Source: Patiria miniata
Taxonomy: Eukaryota > Echinodermata > Asteroidea > Valvatida > Asterinidae
NCBI RefSeq assembly: GCF_015706575.1
Contig: NW_024037056.1
Span: 3,992,109-4,056,108 of the forward strand
Direction: 5' to 3'
DNA length: 64,000 nt
Shown piece after piece: positions 1-13,696 of this stretch. The position numbers and the translations under genes are program-made. The notes under the pieces were generated by a model. That model ran no database searches. It was not told where the DNA came from and saw only the letters and a program-made list of their open reading frames with translations. The first letter of the stretch is position 1. Each line of letters starts with the position of its first letter.

Positions 1-1039
1 TTTCGTGGCTGCTGCACTTTTGATTACAATGTGCAGTCACGTAGGCTAATTCGTAACCTGTCAATATATTATGGGGAGGTAACATTTTCAAGGGAAAGGG
101 CACATTTCTGTTCCGCGTGAAAACCCTGTCCTTGATGAATATTTTCCACCATTTCGACATTTTCAATTATATTCACGGAGACGAACGTGATTTTGGTTAC
201 TACGTTCAAAGTTGTATTAGCGAATAACGTATGCATGACCACGCGCGCACGGCTCATTTCAACCGTTCGGGCAATTCTTCAGCATTTTTAGATTTTAAAG
301 AAAATTTCTCACTGTGAAGCCTTTAAAATCCATGACCTCCTTCAGAGTCTATCACTCGGAACTAGTGTATGTGTACTCTTATTAATCAAGTTCTATTTTT
401 AAGATCTAAGTACTTAACCGATAGAGTCGAGTATCGAAGATATGGAGCCAAGCTTTTGATTTCGAATCTTAATTACAGTTTCATTTGAGTGCGATACTTG
501 TGAATTCAAGTCTGATTAAATTCCTCAGGTTTCTTATGGCATTCGATAGTCGGTCTCATTTAATTTCGAATAATCAGATTGATAATATTAAGAGCGCTTG
601 TCAAAATAAATAAGGCTGTAAATCAAGAATGGAGCAGGTCATTGTTTATGCTTTAAGTTATAAATTTAATTGTAGACTTTCCTCAGGTAACTTTCATTTT
701 TCCAGGTCAGAAGACCTGTCACGGCTGGACATCAGACCAAAAGTGATTTCTTTTCCAATTATGGTTTGCAATGTGCGCAAACCAAACAAACTGTCACGTC
801 CATTCCGAGATACCCGTATGACTGTTCATGCCGTCTTTATTACACCGAGACAGACTTCTTTTACTCATACGCGCTGTTTGCTTTCTCTTTATGGATGAAT
901 AAACACAGTAAAAACCTACAAACTGCGCGATAAATTTGTTCCGACACTGGAGCATTCGCAAAATCGAAATGAGAGCTTGCAATATTGGAGAGATATGCTA
1001 CCCTTAAACATATTCCCCGCTCTGCAAAGATATTACACT
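1..1039. other. Intron or upstream part of the guanylate cyclase
   Basis: No exon with kinase-homology, membrane or ligand-binding sequence was found. Short frames here do not match known domains. Confidence 0.4.
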
Positions 1040-1292
1040 CCTCACTGTGGGAGATCCAAGAATCTGGAACTCCATCTCGCAATCAGTTCGATGCTCCACC
1101 TCAATACATATGTTTAAATCCTCACTTAAAACCTACCTGTTCACTTGATTCAAGTGAATGTTTGTTGGGTTGTTGGGGTGTTTGTTTGTTTGTTTGTTTA
1201 TCCCCAGACTATTAGAGAAGTCTTTGGTGCGCTTTGTAACCTTTGGAAAAGGTGCGATATAAATGTTATGATCATTATTATTATTACTAGCG
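1040..1292 (+). mobile_element. 3' end of a CR1/L2-like non-LTR retrotransposon
   Basis: The frame around 1050-1148 reads PRIWNSISQS, then FKSSLKTYLFT and a stop, a typical carboxy terminus of CR1/L2-clade reverse transcriptases. It is followed by a short 3' UTR with a GTTT microsatellite, then GGTGCGATATAAATGTTATG and an ATTATTATT tail. That tail (variants of GCGCTATATAAATG followed by short tandem repeats) is the usual 3' end of these elements. Strongly 5'-truncated; not coding now. Confidence 0.72.
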
Positions 1293-1353
1293 GGATGCCG
1301 CGCTTCCCTTTGAATATTTTCATCAGCATCCTTTTCTTTAAATTTCATCTCAG

Positions 1354-4300
1354 GGAGAACTGGTTTTTGTCAAGAATGTCAGGAAATCTTCGTTCGAAAT
1401 GAAAAGCTCCCTTCTTCGACAGATGAAGCTGGTAAGGTGCTTTCTTAAACCAATATTAAACGAATTCCTTGTCATCTTTCTTCCTTTGGTAATTGGAGAA
1501 TCCTATAGCAAATGAAAATGTTCAACCTATTTTTTGTTTCGAAAGATTATAATAACGTTATTATTTTCGTTCTGCTCGGGGTACTTCAGCGTAACATATG
1601 AAGGCATTTTTTGTTTCACCGAAATGTTTTCTTCTTTAGCTCCGACTAATTATAAGAGCCATAATATTTCACCCACGAGAAGTATCCAAAACAATCTACA
1701 AAATAATTTTCTTTCCATAGTGGCCCCAGAATATTCGACACAATTCATCAATAATATTCTAAAGAAAAATGTTGTTTGGGGGTTTCGACATTTCCAAATG
1801 AACAGATTATTCATTCATTGCATAAAATAAATGGAATTCATGATGGTTTCCCCAGGAATTTGCTGTTAACTCGTTCAGAGCCAAATTGGACAGTTTGAAG
1901 GGTCGCACTTCAATTCAACATTGCGTGCTGTATTGAGAATGAATTAAAATAATTGGACAGGGAGGGTGAACACATTCAAAGACTGAAGCCAGTGAAATAC
2001 AATGACTCGTTTACCACAAATGAAAACTTCCATTTTGTTTGTTTTCTTGAAGAACTCTTGTAACCACGATGTCATTTCACTTTAAGGGATGTCTATAATT
2101 ATTCTCCATCAGTTGGCAAACATTTTGGGAATAACCAGATTGTATTAAATGTACGAATAGACATACTTGTGTTGATAATATTTGGTGTCAACATTTTACG
2201 CAGAATTTACTCTCTACCTAAATTATTAGGTAGGGTCTATATAACTTTTAGTAATCAAGACGGAAAAAAAATAATTCTAGAGAAAAACTCATCCATGTAA
2301 ATCATAAATACAAAATGGTTTTCTTGATCAAACATTTTTCTTAATGCAAACTGAATGAAAACTGTATCATACATGGACTTGCATGAGCACTTATTATGAT
2401 AAAACAAATTGTCTATAAAAACGCTACTGTTAAAGGGCATATATATGTACCAAGATGATAAACTAGCAATTTTTGTTAAGGTCTTAACTTAATAAGTTAC
2501 CAAGCAACCGTACCGCGGCAAAGCGGAGTGGTTACTAGGTGTCCGTAGATGACTTATCACATCAAGTTATGGCTTCGATAGACCGCCTGACTTCTACCCG
2601 ATGTGATTAAGAATGACAGTGCGATTCATCCATCATACTTTCTGAGAACATCACGGTTCAGATAGGATCAAACACTTTGGCGGGCTAGCGCTCAGGGGCC
2701 GATAAGTATACTTTTCGTCTTTGGTATACGAGTTTCCCCTCGTGGCTAATATAAACTAATATGGTCGGTCTGAATGGGTAAGGAACGTAGTTAAGGGACT
2801 TTAAAAAACGCATTCTTAAAAGAGTACCATAGCAACTGAGGAATACGGACAATTGGCCATAGTGTTATTTCTGTGATAAGTGCCAATTCGACACGAGATT
2901 TTAAGATATAAGGGTAAACATTTGAGATGCAAGATGGTTGAAATTGTTAAAATTAGTATTAGTTTGAAGTAAAACTTAGCCGAAGGCATACTATTCAATT
3001 ACCACATCTCAAGTTACCCATCTTTTAAGGCAGACTTTTTCTTAAAATGCGGTAGCAACATTCCTTGGTAAAGTAGAGTTTGCGGTAACAGCATGTGCAT
3101 AATCTCTTTTGTGAAGATGTGGGATTCTAAAACGAACAGGTTGGCTGTGAAAAACTCGACGTTCAAATCTTTGGCATTCTAAGACTTGGCCATCATGCGC
3201 ATGCCCTGCAAGCTCACGTGACATACCCCATATGCCGCCCTCAAGTGTTCGACGGATCCCGATGATTTTGGTGTGATTTGTATTTTTGCAGGTTCGCGAT
3301 TTACGACATGAAAACGTCAACCCCTTCGTGGGCTGCTACACGGAGCCGGGGGATTACTACTGGGTGTACGAGTATTGCACCAGGTTGAGTCTCAGGGTAG
3401 GTACCAAAACATGAAATATTATTACCCCTGATTGATTGGCTTATAGGGACTAGTCATTCCTGGATTTTTAGAGTCTTTCCAGGATTAACTATTTCCTTCT
3501 TGTGAACAAAATGTCTGGGCTTACACGGCAGTTACCGGGGGGACAGATTAAAAAACATTAACAAATTGTCTCACAACATAACCAAAAATATTTTCAGATT
3601 TCAATCGATCCGTTTGAAGTATTTAAAGAGTTGCATTTGGTAATATTTTTAAGTGACTCGCAAAAACCCGGATCTTAGAAATAAAAACATACTAAGAAGA
3701 TCATTTATTGTTTCGATTTCCTTTACACATCGTTGCTTATAGCGGCTACTTCGAGAGCTAACAAAATAATTCTGACATGCTGTTTTTGTGTAAATACGAT
3801 CACTGAAACATCCCCCACGGCGCATATAATTCCAAAAGATCATACTCACAGATAATGTATTCATCAACCCATTAGCTTCACGGCCCTTTTAATTATTCAT
3901 ATCAAGCCGATTTTCCCCTCCTTGTGAAGCGTAGCTTAAGGCGATGCAGCTGATTGGGCTAACTCGATAAATTACCAATGTATTGAAGACGAAATTTCTG
4001 CCCAAGGCGATCAATTAATCAGCTTGATTCACAAAAACAGGGACATATGTGACCATTTTCTTTTTCTCTACACCTGCCGCAATTGTTTTTGTGTGTGTAA
4101 AGGATAACAGATATCAGTTTTGCTGAGCACAGTGTTGTTTTTCTGTTTGTTTTCTCGTTAGGATATCTATAGCAATGAAAACTTAAAATTGGACTGGACG
4201 TTTAAGTCTTCTCTTCTGGTGGACCTGGTCTCAGTGAGTAGATTTTAATGTTTGAATTAATTCATCCTATCCGTTCGTCCGTTGATTTTAAAGCACACTG

Positions 4301-7300
4301 TAGAAAAAACGGGGTTTTTTTTATTCGAAGTCTTGAGCCGTAGACGAGCTTACATTTCGCATGTTCCTGTCAGTTGACTCACCATCGCAAGATGCAATGT
4401 CCGTAGCTGTCATGACTGAAGAAATTTGGCAAATTGTCTAACAAAATTTGATTTCAAATGTGTTTTATTTGACTAATTTGATTTCAAGGTCTATGGGACT
4501 TTTCCATCAATGACGTCAAAATTGGTCAAAATTTAGTTTTGTATTACAACAAAAAGTCACTTTACTTTTAGTTCCGTCCTAATCTCTTCAAACCATTGAA
4601 GATCGTTGATACTTCTGAATCTGTTTAAAGAGGAAACTCAGTGCGAATGTTGAATTCATCAGGTTTTGTCTTCGTTTTTTTTTGTCAAAAGGGAATGCGG
4701 TATTTACATAACAGTCCCATCAAGCAACATGGCCGACTGACGTCATCAAATTGCGTCATCGACAGCAGATGGGTCCTGAAAGTGACCGACTACGGAATCC
4801 CGGCGATGCTTTCCACGCAAAGTCAAAGCGAGGACATTGAGCAAGAGCCCGAAGGTAACAACTACCGCCCTCTGTCGAGAACGGACAGAAAGTGGCAGGC
4901 AAACACCATACTACGTGCACAGTCATGTCTAAATTCAGATAACCAGCCTGTTTGTTACGGTATTAGCACCGTGTAGATTTCACACCAGACTGAATTCCGT
5001 TTTTATCATAAATCAGACGTGGTAGATGGAATGGGTATGCCAAGTACAATTAGGAGTATCGTCTGGAAAGAAGCTACACACGGGACGCTTTTGACGTCAC
5101 GTTTGTCAAATTTATGCCAATTATCGTCACTCCTGCAGTTTTTAATACACGCTCCATCAAAACATTCTAGAAATAAAACCCACTATACAAAAGTAATTAC
5201 CTAGATTGGTACATCATGTCAAGGAGCAAAATTGACATTTATTACATTTATTATCTCTTGATCTGTAGAGTTATTATGGACAGCACCCGAGTTACTCCGT
5301 GATCCTATTTTAAGGAGGACAGGAACACCAAAAGGAGATTTTTATAGCTTCGCGATCATCCTGTCGGAAGTCCTTACGAGAGCCGAACCCTTCTCTATGC
5401 TTAGTATCAACCCAAAAGGTAAGAACAGATATAAATATACATGTTGGTTAATGAATATTCCCGAGCTATTTGTCATTTTGGTTGGGTCACAGAGAGGCAG
5501 TCTGACAAGCTTTGACAACGTAATTGTTTTGCAGTCCACATTTTAAACAACGCGAAAAAGTCTGTTTTGCGAGTGAGACCTCGTTTTTATTGCAACAAAG
5601 TTGAGAAGGCAAAGAAATAGCAATGTGAGTTCTTTTGGTCCGAAAAAAGCCAATTTCAGAAAACAAACCTGAAATAAAGATCACGTTTTTTTCTTTCGAG
5701 ATGGCATATGATTTCCGGGGTTTCGATTAAGAATCCTTTACCAAAGACCAATCGGACACGAATCATCAAATGTTCTTTCGCTGGGTTGAACATAAAATCG
5801 TGATCGTGTGGGTGTTCCTTTGTGGTGTCGCTCTAATTTTATTTGTCAGGAACACTTTCAAAAATGGCTCGAAACATTAGAAATTGGGTGCCACAATGCG
5901 GCAACCAATTCAGATTCAGCCTCAAAATTTGTGGTACTTGAAACAAGAAATGGTTAGAATATAACTATAATTATTTGAATCAGAAATTAAATGCTATATT
6001 GAAAACCATACGTCATGGTGTTGTTGTTGACTCAGTCGAAATTGCTTTGTTCTTCTTCTTTCTTTTTTTCCCTGCAAGACGTTAGAACGATTTTTGGCCA
6101 GCACACTTGCAAATTTTATTTAACAAAACACGACCATCTACCCGCACCCTCAAAACATGGAGGATATTAGCTTAACTAAACATTGACTGGTATCACGCGA
6201 CATCACACACGCACAGGGTCACACTTAATTTCATCTGGCTCCAGGAAAAACCCAACGACGTGTGGATACTGCCGTTAAACCGTAGGATCATTCCCTTTCG
6301 AGTGTTACACAAAATAACTGACGGACTTCAAACCAGGCGGTTAATGACCGGAGCGCGCCGACGCAGTCCGCGGAAATTCAAACGTGATCGTTGTCACGTT
6401 TTTGGTCGTCACGCTTCCTTTCCCGCTAAATGTCAGCATTTCGTTGTTAAAATTACAGCCTACAACGTGTTTTACCGATGATTGACTAAAACAGACAATT
6501 AGCAAACACGGTGCAAACACGTTTTCCTTATTGGGATATGGCTAAGTCGACAATTTCGTGATGAAAGACTAGGTTTATTGACAAAAGAGTGGTTACCGCA
6601 GTAACGAAACGTGTACTCCATCCATTTTGGGTCCACGTAATGACGTGTTCCTTATAGTGCATTCTGTAACAAAGAGGAATTTTTTAACATCAGTAGACCA
6701 AATTGAGAAGGAAGATATTAATTAATATCGGTTACCAAGATCTCCCAATTATGCTAAAGAAATAACCTTATGTTCTAAGTAACTTGCACTTGTTTGACAG
6801 CTTATTAATGATGTATCAATATAATTTAAAAATAGAATGACAATGTTCTTTTCTTTTTCCTTCAAGAAATAGTTGCCAAAGTCCGGAAGCCACCGCCTTT
6901 GTGCCGTCCCTCCGTGTCACAGAACGAAGCCCCGCGAGAAGTCATTGAAATCATGAAGCAGTGCTGGTCGGAAATGCCAGACATGAGACTCGACTTCGTA
7001 TTCATTTATCAGGAACTGAAAAAGCTGAACAGGGGAAGGTAAAAACAAAACTCAAAAAGAACCATCATTGTCGTGGTTTCTGGGGATTTTACACCCCACA
7101 AACACCACTAAACAGTTCAAAATTTCTCTTATAAAAGAGTTAGAGGTCACTGAAAGTATAGCGACAAGACTTTTAAGAATGAAATTCATTATAAATCGAA
7201 TAAATTGCATCCCCCGTTACCTGAAAGAATCTTGCCACCGAATGTTTTCCATTAAATTTAATGTGTAGTATAGCAGACTAATTTTTTTCAAGAACTTTTT

Positions 7301-10300
7301 TTTTTCAAAAAGGCTCATTGAGTTACCAAATAAATTATGTTTTTGCATAGGCGGGCCAACATCGTGGACTCCATGTTTAAGATGTTGGAGAAATACTCCA
7401 ACCATCTTGAGGATCTGATCCGGGAGAGGACGGCCGAACTGGATGAGGAGAAAGCCAAGACAGACATGCTGCTCAACCGGATGCTGCCACCGTAAGGAAA
7501 TCTAATAGACGGTGTTAATTTAGACACTCTGTGTTAAATTAAACACTAGGTGTAAAATTAACACTATGAAATATCAGAATCGAGTTATTTCTCCAATGTT
7601 GACGCCTGTGGCTTAAGTGTAAAATTAGCACCTGAGACGAGTTCCAATAGACACAATCGGTGTTATTTCATCATGAATATCCGTTAACTAAGTCGGCAAT
7701 TTTGAAATCTTAATACTTGTCTTTTGGGGTGAATATAATGTTGACACTCGCAGTCGTCCTCTTCGATTTACAATGGAATAATAAGATAGCATGGGTATAT
7801 ATTCTTTCCACTGTTGTACATCTCGTTTGAATCCAGCTTCCGATTGGATAATCTGTTCCATTTTCCAAGTTTCTTAAAATAACAGTAGTGTACATTGAGG
7901 GACGAACTTCTGTATCCTTAAGAATTCTCTGCAGATCTGTCCATTGACTGCTCATAACGATAGTACTGGAAAGGTCTTTCATCCGTAACTCTACCTTTAA
8001 CATTCTTAAATATTAAAGAAGGTTTGGCAATCCCACTTGCCTATAGATGCGCACAAATCCACATCGTAAGTTTGACCACTCATTCGTAGTCCTCTGTACT
8101 TACAGGAGCGTAGCTGCCGAGTTGAAGGCTGGTCGCACGGTGCCTCCCGTCAACTACTCCAGTGTCACCATCTTCTTCTCAGACATCGTCGGCTTCACCA
8201 ACATCTCAGCTCAAAGCACCGCCTTCCAAGTAGTGGACTTCTTAAATGATCTTTACACAGCCTTTGATGACACGCTCACCTACCACGACGTGTACAAGGT
8301 TGGTTGGTTCGGCTCATTAAAACTTTGTTTCCCTAAACCAATGAGGTTTCACCACGCACGCAGTTTAGCAGGTGGTGCGCGCGTACTCACGGCTCCTTCA
8401 ACCAATAGGGCTGCCCAAATGCGCGTGCGACGTGCGCGCAGTCGTGATGCGAGCTCTGCATTACATTGTATCCGGTTCGTAAGTGACTGTATCATACACA
8501 CACACGCACGTACTCGTTTGTTTATGGTGTAAATCGAGGATTTTCTTTTGTTCCTCTTCCCTTTTCCTTTGTTTGTACTCTACCTTTTTTCGCAACAGCT
8601 CTCATCGGTTTTGTACACGTTTTCTAATCGAGGTCGTCCTCGATTAGGTTCCGTGTCCTCGATTCACCGATGATGTTGCACGTGTGTGTCCTCGATTTAC
8701 ACCATGAACAAACGCGCACACACTTGGCGTCCGTTGGCTAAACACGCCACTTTGTACCAATTATGGTTTCAGTGCTAATCGGTGTGCAGTGGGCGTGGTT
8801 TAACTTGAAATGACGTCACACTTACGAACCGGATAATTGTGTCAGACAGACACCTTTATTTTTCTCTCACCAAGTTTCTTTCACTTCGAGCTAATGCAAT
8901 TTCTAGGCCCGATACCTTTTTTTTTTTTAACTCACAAGGTGGAAACCATCGGTGACGCCTACATGGTCGCCAGTGGCCTACCGATCACGAATGGGAACAG
9001 ACACGCGGGCGAGATCGCTAATCTGGCCCTGGATCTCCTGCACGTGGCCGGCTTCGAGTTCACCATCAGGCACATGTCAGACAAGCCGCTCCGATTGCGA
9101 ATCGGCATTCATTCGGGTACGGGATTCCACCGTCTGTGTTTTCATCAGTCATTGGGCGATATCTAGCAATATCATAAGTTTTGAATGAAAAGGGTGTTGC
9201 GATGTAACGATGAAGCTTTCATTAACCACAGTCATTCGATTTTCATGCAACTGAGCATCATGGAATGTATGTTTCTTCCTTTTTCGAATCCAGGACAATG
9301 TGCGGCAGGCGTGGTTGGCCTAGCAATGCCGCGATATTGTCTATTTGGAGACACGGTCAACACAGCGTCACGAATGGAGTCTAATGGCATGGGTAAGATT
9401 TTTGTTGACGTTGTACCTCAGAGAAGTAAAAGCGAGAAATTTGTCGTTGAAATGTTGTTGAAAATGTTGAAAAGTTCCAATTTCTTGCATTATTTGTTCA
9501 CCCAAGTAAACCATTTATTTTTCCATGCTCGTAGCCTTTCGCATCCATGTCAGTCAGCCCACCCTAAATATTCTTGAAGAACTTGGAGGATATCATGTCC
9601 ATCTCAGAGGAGACATTTACCTTAAGGTAACTGATATTTAGTAACTATATAGCCATTGATTATAAACTGACGTCACAGGAGACTAGCAGTGACGTCACAA
9701 GGGTCAAAGGTGACTGTCGTGCGCCTGCATGTTGGCTTAATTACATCATGGAGATGTTAGGGCCAAAAAACATTGCTCAGGAAAGAAATGTGCAATAAGT
9801 GGTAGCCAGTCACAAGCAATGAACATTACCTCACATTTTCGATGGTAACCAGGCTTAAAATTCTTTTACCGTAGAATATTTTGTTTGTGCCCTTGAGCAA
9901 GAGACTTTACTGCAATAAGTTGATTATCTCCGTATAAGAGTAACATGTCTTACAGTCAGTGACCAAGAAGATCTCGTTAATGTCTTGTACGACATAATGT
10001 GAGTGCCTGTGAAACTCAGAGGAAAAAATTAAGATGTCTCCAAATGTCCAAGAACTTTACAAAATATCAAAATTATTTACTTTTTGTGTCAAAGGGTAAA
10101 GGTATGGCACGGACTTACTGGTTGACGGGTAGGGATGGCTTCACTAAACAACTGCCGGATTGGAAAAGTGCCGTAGAACCGTAAGTATTAAATGCAAAGG
10201 TTACCTTTGGAACGGAATCGGTTCCACCAATCTGAATTAAGGTGAAATAAAAATGGAATGTGTTGCTGTTTTTGGCCCTACTAATCCACCAGCTTACATT

Positions 10301-11044
10301 TGGGACTCCTGTGACGTCATGGAAAGTGTTTCATTGTATTGGCCAATAACTGAGTTCTGAAAGAACCACGTGATCAAAGGTTGGACAGTGAGTCGAATAG
10401 AACTATGGCATACAGAGTTAACGCATGTTGGTTGTTGGTTATGTCGAGATGGAGAAATTTAATCTGCTGGTTTTTTTCCTATGTAATTTTCAAGGGAGGC
10501 TCCAACACCGGGCATTGTCCCCGATCCACCGTCGACGATAGTAACGTCCACCATCAACCCCAATACATCGGAGGCTCCGCCCACGGACAGCCTGCTGCAA
10601 GGAGGCCTCGGGCAGCGCGTAGGCTCGGTGTCTAGTCTCCTGACTGTCCCTGATGGCGGCTGCAGTGACATTGAGATCGAACCCGACGACAACTCCTCCC
10701 TGTCCAACGATGAGGGCGTCCTGTCAACCGAGGCCATGTCGACCAGTTTTTACTCTCGTACCAAAGACTTCTTCAGCAATTTTCCCGGCAGCCGGCCCGG
10801 CAGCGGCAACAGCTTGGCCAATCCGAGTAGTCGCCCCTCCAGCCGTCCCGGCAGCGCGATCGATCCGTCCAGTCGTCCGACAAGTCGAGTCTCCAGCCGT
10901 ATGTCGAACTTCCTGAACAGTAGCCGTCCTTCCAGTCGTTCGCCTTCCCCCGCGCCCGTGGGCAGTGCCTCGCCCAAGCCGCGCGCAGTACACATCGTCA
11001 TCACGGACTCCGATGTCAGCACCAATGTCACAGCAACCGCGTAA
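1354..11044 (+). CDS. Receptor-type (particulate) guanylate cyclase, 3' portion
   Basis: Makes cGMP from GTP as the intracellular part of a single-pass membrane receptor. Thirteen exons join in phase: 1354-1431, 3292-3396, 4162-4233, 4692-4854, 5269-5418, 6867-7038, 7351-7491, 8106-8298, 8939-9116, 9294-9392, 9535-9626, 10095-10180 and 10495-11044 (692 aa, stop TAA). Exons 1-6 encode the kinase-homology domain ([42 protein letters not shown]). Its catalytic loop reads HGRL rather than HRD, as expected for a regulatory pseudokinase. Exon 7 is the signalling helix ([20 protein letters not shown]). Exons 8-11 are the cyclase domain, with metal-binding Asp in FFSDIVGFT and GDAYMV, guanine-selecting Glu in KVETIGDAY, Cys in [10 protein letters not shown], and NTASRMES. 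The last exon adds a Ser/Arg/Pro-rich tail. The extracellular, membrane and first kinase-homology exons are missing; I found none convincing in 1-1353. The family call is very secure; the ligand is unknown. Confidence 0.95.
8469..8836. mobile_element. Fold-back element in a guanylate cyclase intron
   Basis: TATCCGGTTCGTAAGTGAC at the left end is matched by the reverse complement of ACACTTACGAACCGGATA at the right. A second inner pair is TTTATGGTGTAAATCGAGGA against TCCTCGATTTACACCATGAA. About 370 bp, no coding capacity. It lies in the intron separating the two halves of the cyclase catalytic domain. Contains AATCGAGG and TCCTCGATT repeats at its centre. Confidence 0.7.
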
Positions 11045-11437
11045 AACTAAAGGTCGAAGGTCAAGGAACTCCAGCTGCAGTTCGTTAAGCTGACTTGTAT
11101 AATTCCGATGATGAAGAGGAATTGTATTCGCCCGACATGCACCCGTCCTAAGTTATGTAGCTGCAATTTCTTTCCCATGCAGATGTAAATGTTTTTTCCC
11201 AGAAGAATGAGCCCTTATGCACGTAATCTGGATATTCTATTAGTTACTAATTTTTTGGGTCTTTTTTCACTTCTTCTGTTCTTTTTCTACGGTTTGCCCT
11301 TTATAAATTTTACCCATGTGTATTCACTTCCATAAAGTAGAATATTCAGGATCCGTACAAAACGTACTTTGTAAACTGTAATGACATTTAACTACGATAC
11401 TGATGAAACGCGTTCCAGTCTAGGTGGGCGCGGGTGT

Positions 11438-11545
11438 CTGGGAACTTTTTACATTGGCTTATCTAGCTCCCAGACCTATGTTCTTGAAACTCAATGGTTC
11501 TTGAGTCTGGAGTGCTGAATGGTATCACATAGCAACCGATGAAAA
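11438..11545. repeat. Interspersed repeat shared with 44572-44690
   Basis: Runs from CATTGGCTTATCTAGCTCCC through CATAGCAACCGATGAAAACT. The second copy at 44572-44690 is in the same orientation and about 90% identical by eye. Class unknown; it lies downstream of the guanylate cyclase. Confidence 0.75.
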
Positions 11546-11978
11546 CTGGTGTGCAAATGAATAGATGTTTTCATCGGATGACGTCAGCTCGTCCCCACCT
11601 ATTGCTGTTTTTGATTTTGGGCCGAATCATCACCTCAGAAATTCAATTGTACTCATTTGGGGAAACCCACAGGATATGTACAGAGTATAATCGACACGAA
11701 TTTTGGGCCTATAAATAATAAGCTAATTTACAATATTTCAGCCGTGGGTAGAAGCGTCTCCCATTCACCTTTAGTAAGATAAGAGAACCCGTTGACAGCA
11801 CAAAATGCCTTTCTGTATAAACGTAGATGACTGTTCAATTTATAGCTTACCAAGTAATAGTCAAATATCTTTGATATGAAAATTATGGGATATAAAGTTA
11901 CTTGATACGAACCTTAATTGCACCAACGAAGCCTTGCCGAAAAGGAGTGGCTATATTGGCCTCTTTGGGATATGGCCG

Positions 11979-12080
11979 ACGCAATATGAGGGCGCTATTT
12001 GGCTTGGGTAAATACAAAAGACTGCGTTTATAAGTCTGTGGACTTTACCCAACTCAAACAGCGCCCTCCTATGTGTCTGC
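11979..12080. mobile_element. Short inverted-repeat element
   Basis: GAGGGCGCTATTTGGCTTGG is mirrored by CCCAACTCAAACAGCGCCCTC around a ~30 bp loop. About 100 bp, non-coding, in the spacer after the guanylate cyclase. Confidence 0.55.
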
Positions 12081-13696
12081 ATTACCTCAAATAGGCTAAT
12101 AAGTTTGACATGAATGTGGCTGGTGTTTTTACACTGAGGTTTGTGAGTGTAAGGGCCTATGTCTTATGAGTGTGCTCTAACCTTACTCTTTGAGGACATG
12201 TGAACAAAAGAGGTCCGCATGATGTAGGAAGCGTGAACGCGTACTTGCCCACGTCCACACTAGGTTTCCCCCTCTCTGGGAAAACAGGCATTTGGGAATT
12301 TAGGTTTATCCGTCGCAGAATGAAGAGGAGCACGCAATGAAATCATGATAAACAAATTTGAGTTGAAAGAGTGTTCACAGTGGGAGTAAAGGGGGTTTTT
12401 TCTCCGGTTTTTCTTAACTACACGAATACAAAGGAATGTCCACAGTAGGTGTGTGTACGGTAGGTCTGTCTGAGTGAACGGATGTGTGAGGTTCTCATGT
12501 GAGTGAATTATTGAGATGGAGTGCTTGGGTGAGTGAGGCAAACAAACAAATGTAATTTGTATATATATTTAAGTACCGAATAAGCTGCCGATGAAACATT
12601 TAATATCACAAAGAATCACAGAAACTGAGGGATAGCCTTGACTTTTTGCAGCTAATTATGAAGTGAACAAAGTATTATCCATAGTCAAAGCAGTGTGTGT
12701 TTTAAAAACTAGAGTGCAATAATATACATAAACAGTAACATGTACAGCTTAATATATCTCTATAATAAAACGCAAATGACAGTACCAATTTATTTTGAAG
12801 TTGTATCCAATTGATTAACGTTTAAATGTGTCCATGCATTATAAGAAATATATCTGAGTTGTTTGTCGAACAAGGTTGCACTATTTTTTATATGCACTGT
12901 TTGTATACTATTACCGACACGAACACTAATAATTTTTATGCATGGAATAACAATGATAATTGTATAGTTTGTTAATGACATAGTTTGATAAGATACAATA
13001 TTTAATGTTATTGAGCATATTATTGTGCAATGCAATTAACAGGAAGATAATTAAAACACAATAAGAGTAACACATTAATTGACTTATAGTTTGCTGTAAT
13101 TGGAGTGTTAGAATACCTTGGTTTTGTCAAAAACTTGCTATTTTTATTAAAAGGGGAAAATGCACCGTGACAATTAATAAGACACTTCATAGGCGAGCAC
13201 GATGTGGCGCTGATGACATCACTGTTTGTTTACATATAAACAATGTTTGCGCGTGCCCTTATTTCGTCTCAGGGTGAAGTAGGCTTATTCATCGGTGGCA
13301 AGAACGATGAATCATTTTGTGCTAGTATGTAGAACAGTTTGAAAGCTCTTGGCTTGAGCTTCTACACTCACTTGGTAGTTGGTCTATCTGTCTGTATGGC
13401 TGTCTGTCCCGAAAATTGACCAAAAGTATGGTGTTCTATTATGTGCCATCGGCGTCGCATTTTTCAGCTCTGGCAGGGATCATTTTGATCGATTTCATGC
13501 AAGACTTTCATGCAAGATTCTTGCAACACGGCCGGCCGGAGCTTATTCCCTCGCACTTGTTTGTCGTTGCGTCCCGAAGAAGAAAAAACTGTCCGGGGCT
13601 CCTCAACTAGCCGCAGGACCCGTTTTCAAGTGGCACCGGGGGCTTCTTTTCTAAAGTGGGCACACTGAATGGGTTTCATTAAAGTTTCAGACAATA

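Larger units (their letters stand above)
11045..13696. other. Spacer after the guanylate cyclase
   Basis: Probably begins with the cyclase 3' UTR; no close AATAAA was noticed before about 12764. Apart from the interspersed repeat at 11438 and the small inverted repeat at 11979, I see nothing identifiable. A short frame at 13416-13610 has no recognisable domain. Confidence 0.5.

Noticed and set aside
690..900. Possible earlier guanylate cyclase exon after the CCAG at 705
   Set aside because: None of the three frames resembles the kinase-homology domain or a membrane segment.
7710..8003. 97-codon minus-strand open frame in a guanylate cyclase intron
   Set aside because: No domain, no splice support, and it lies in the antisense of an intron.
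13416..13610. Open frame with ordinary-looking composition before the 13.7 kb element
   Set aside because: No recognisable motif and no splice-site or promoter support.
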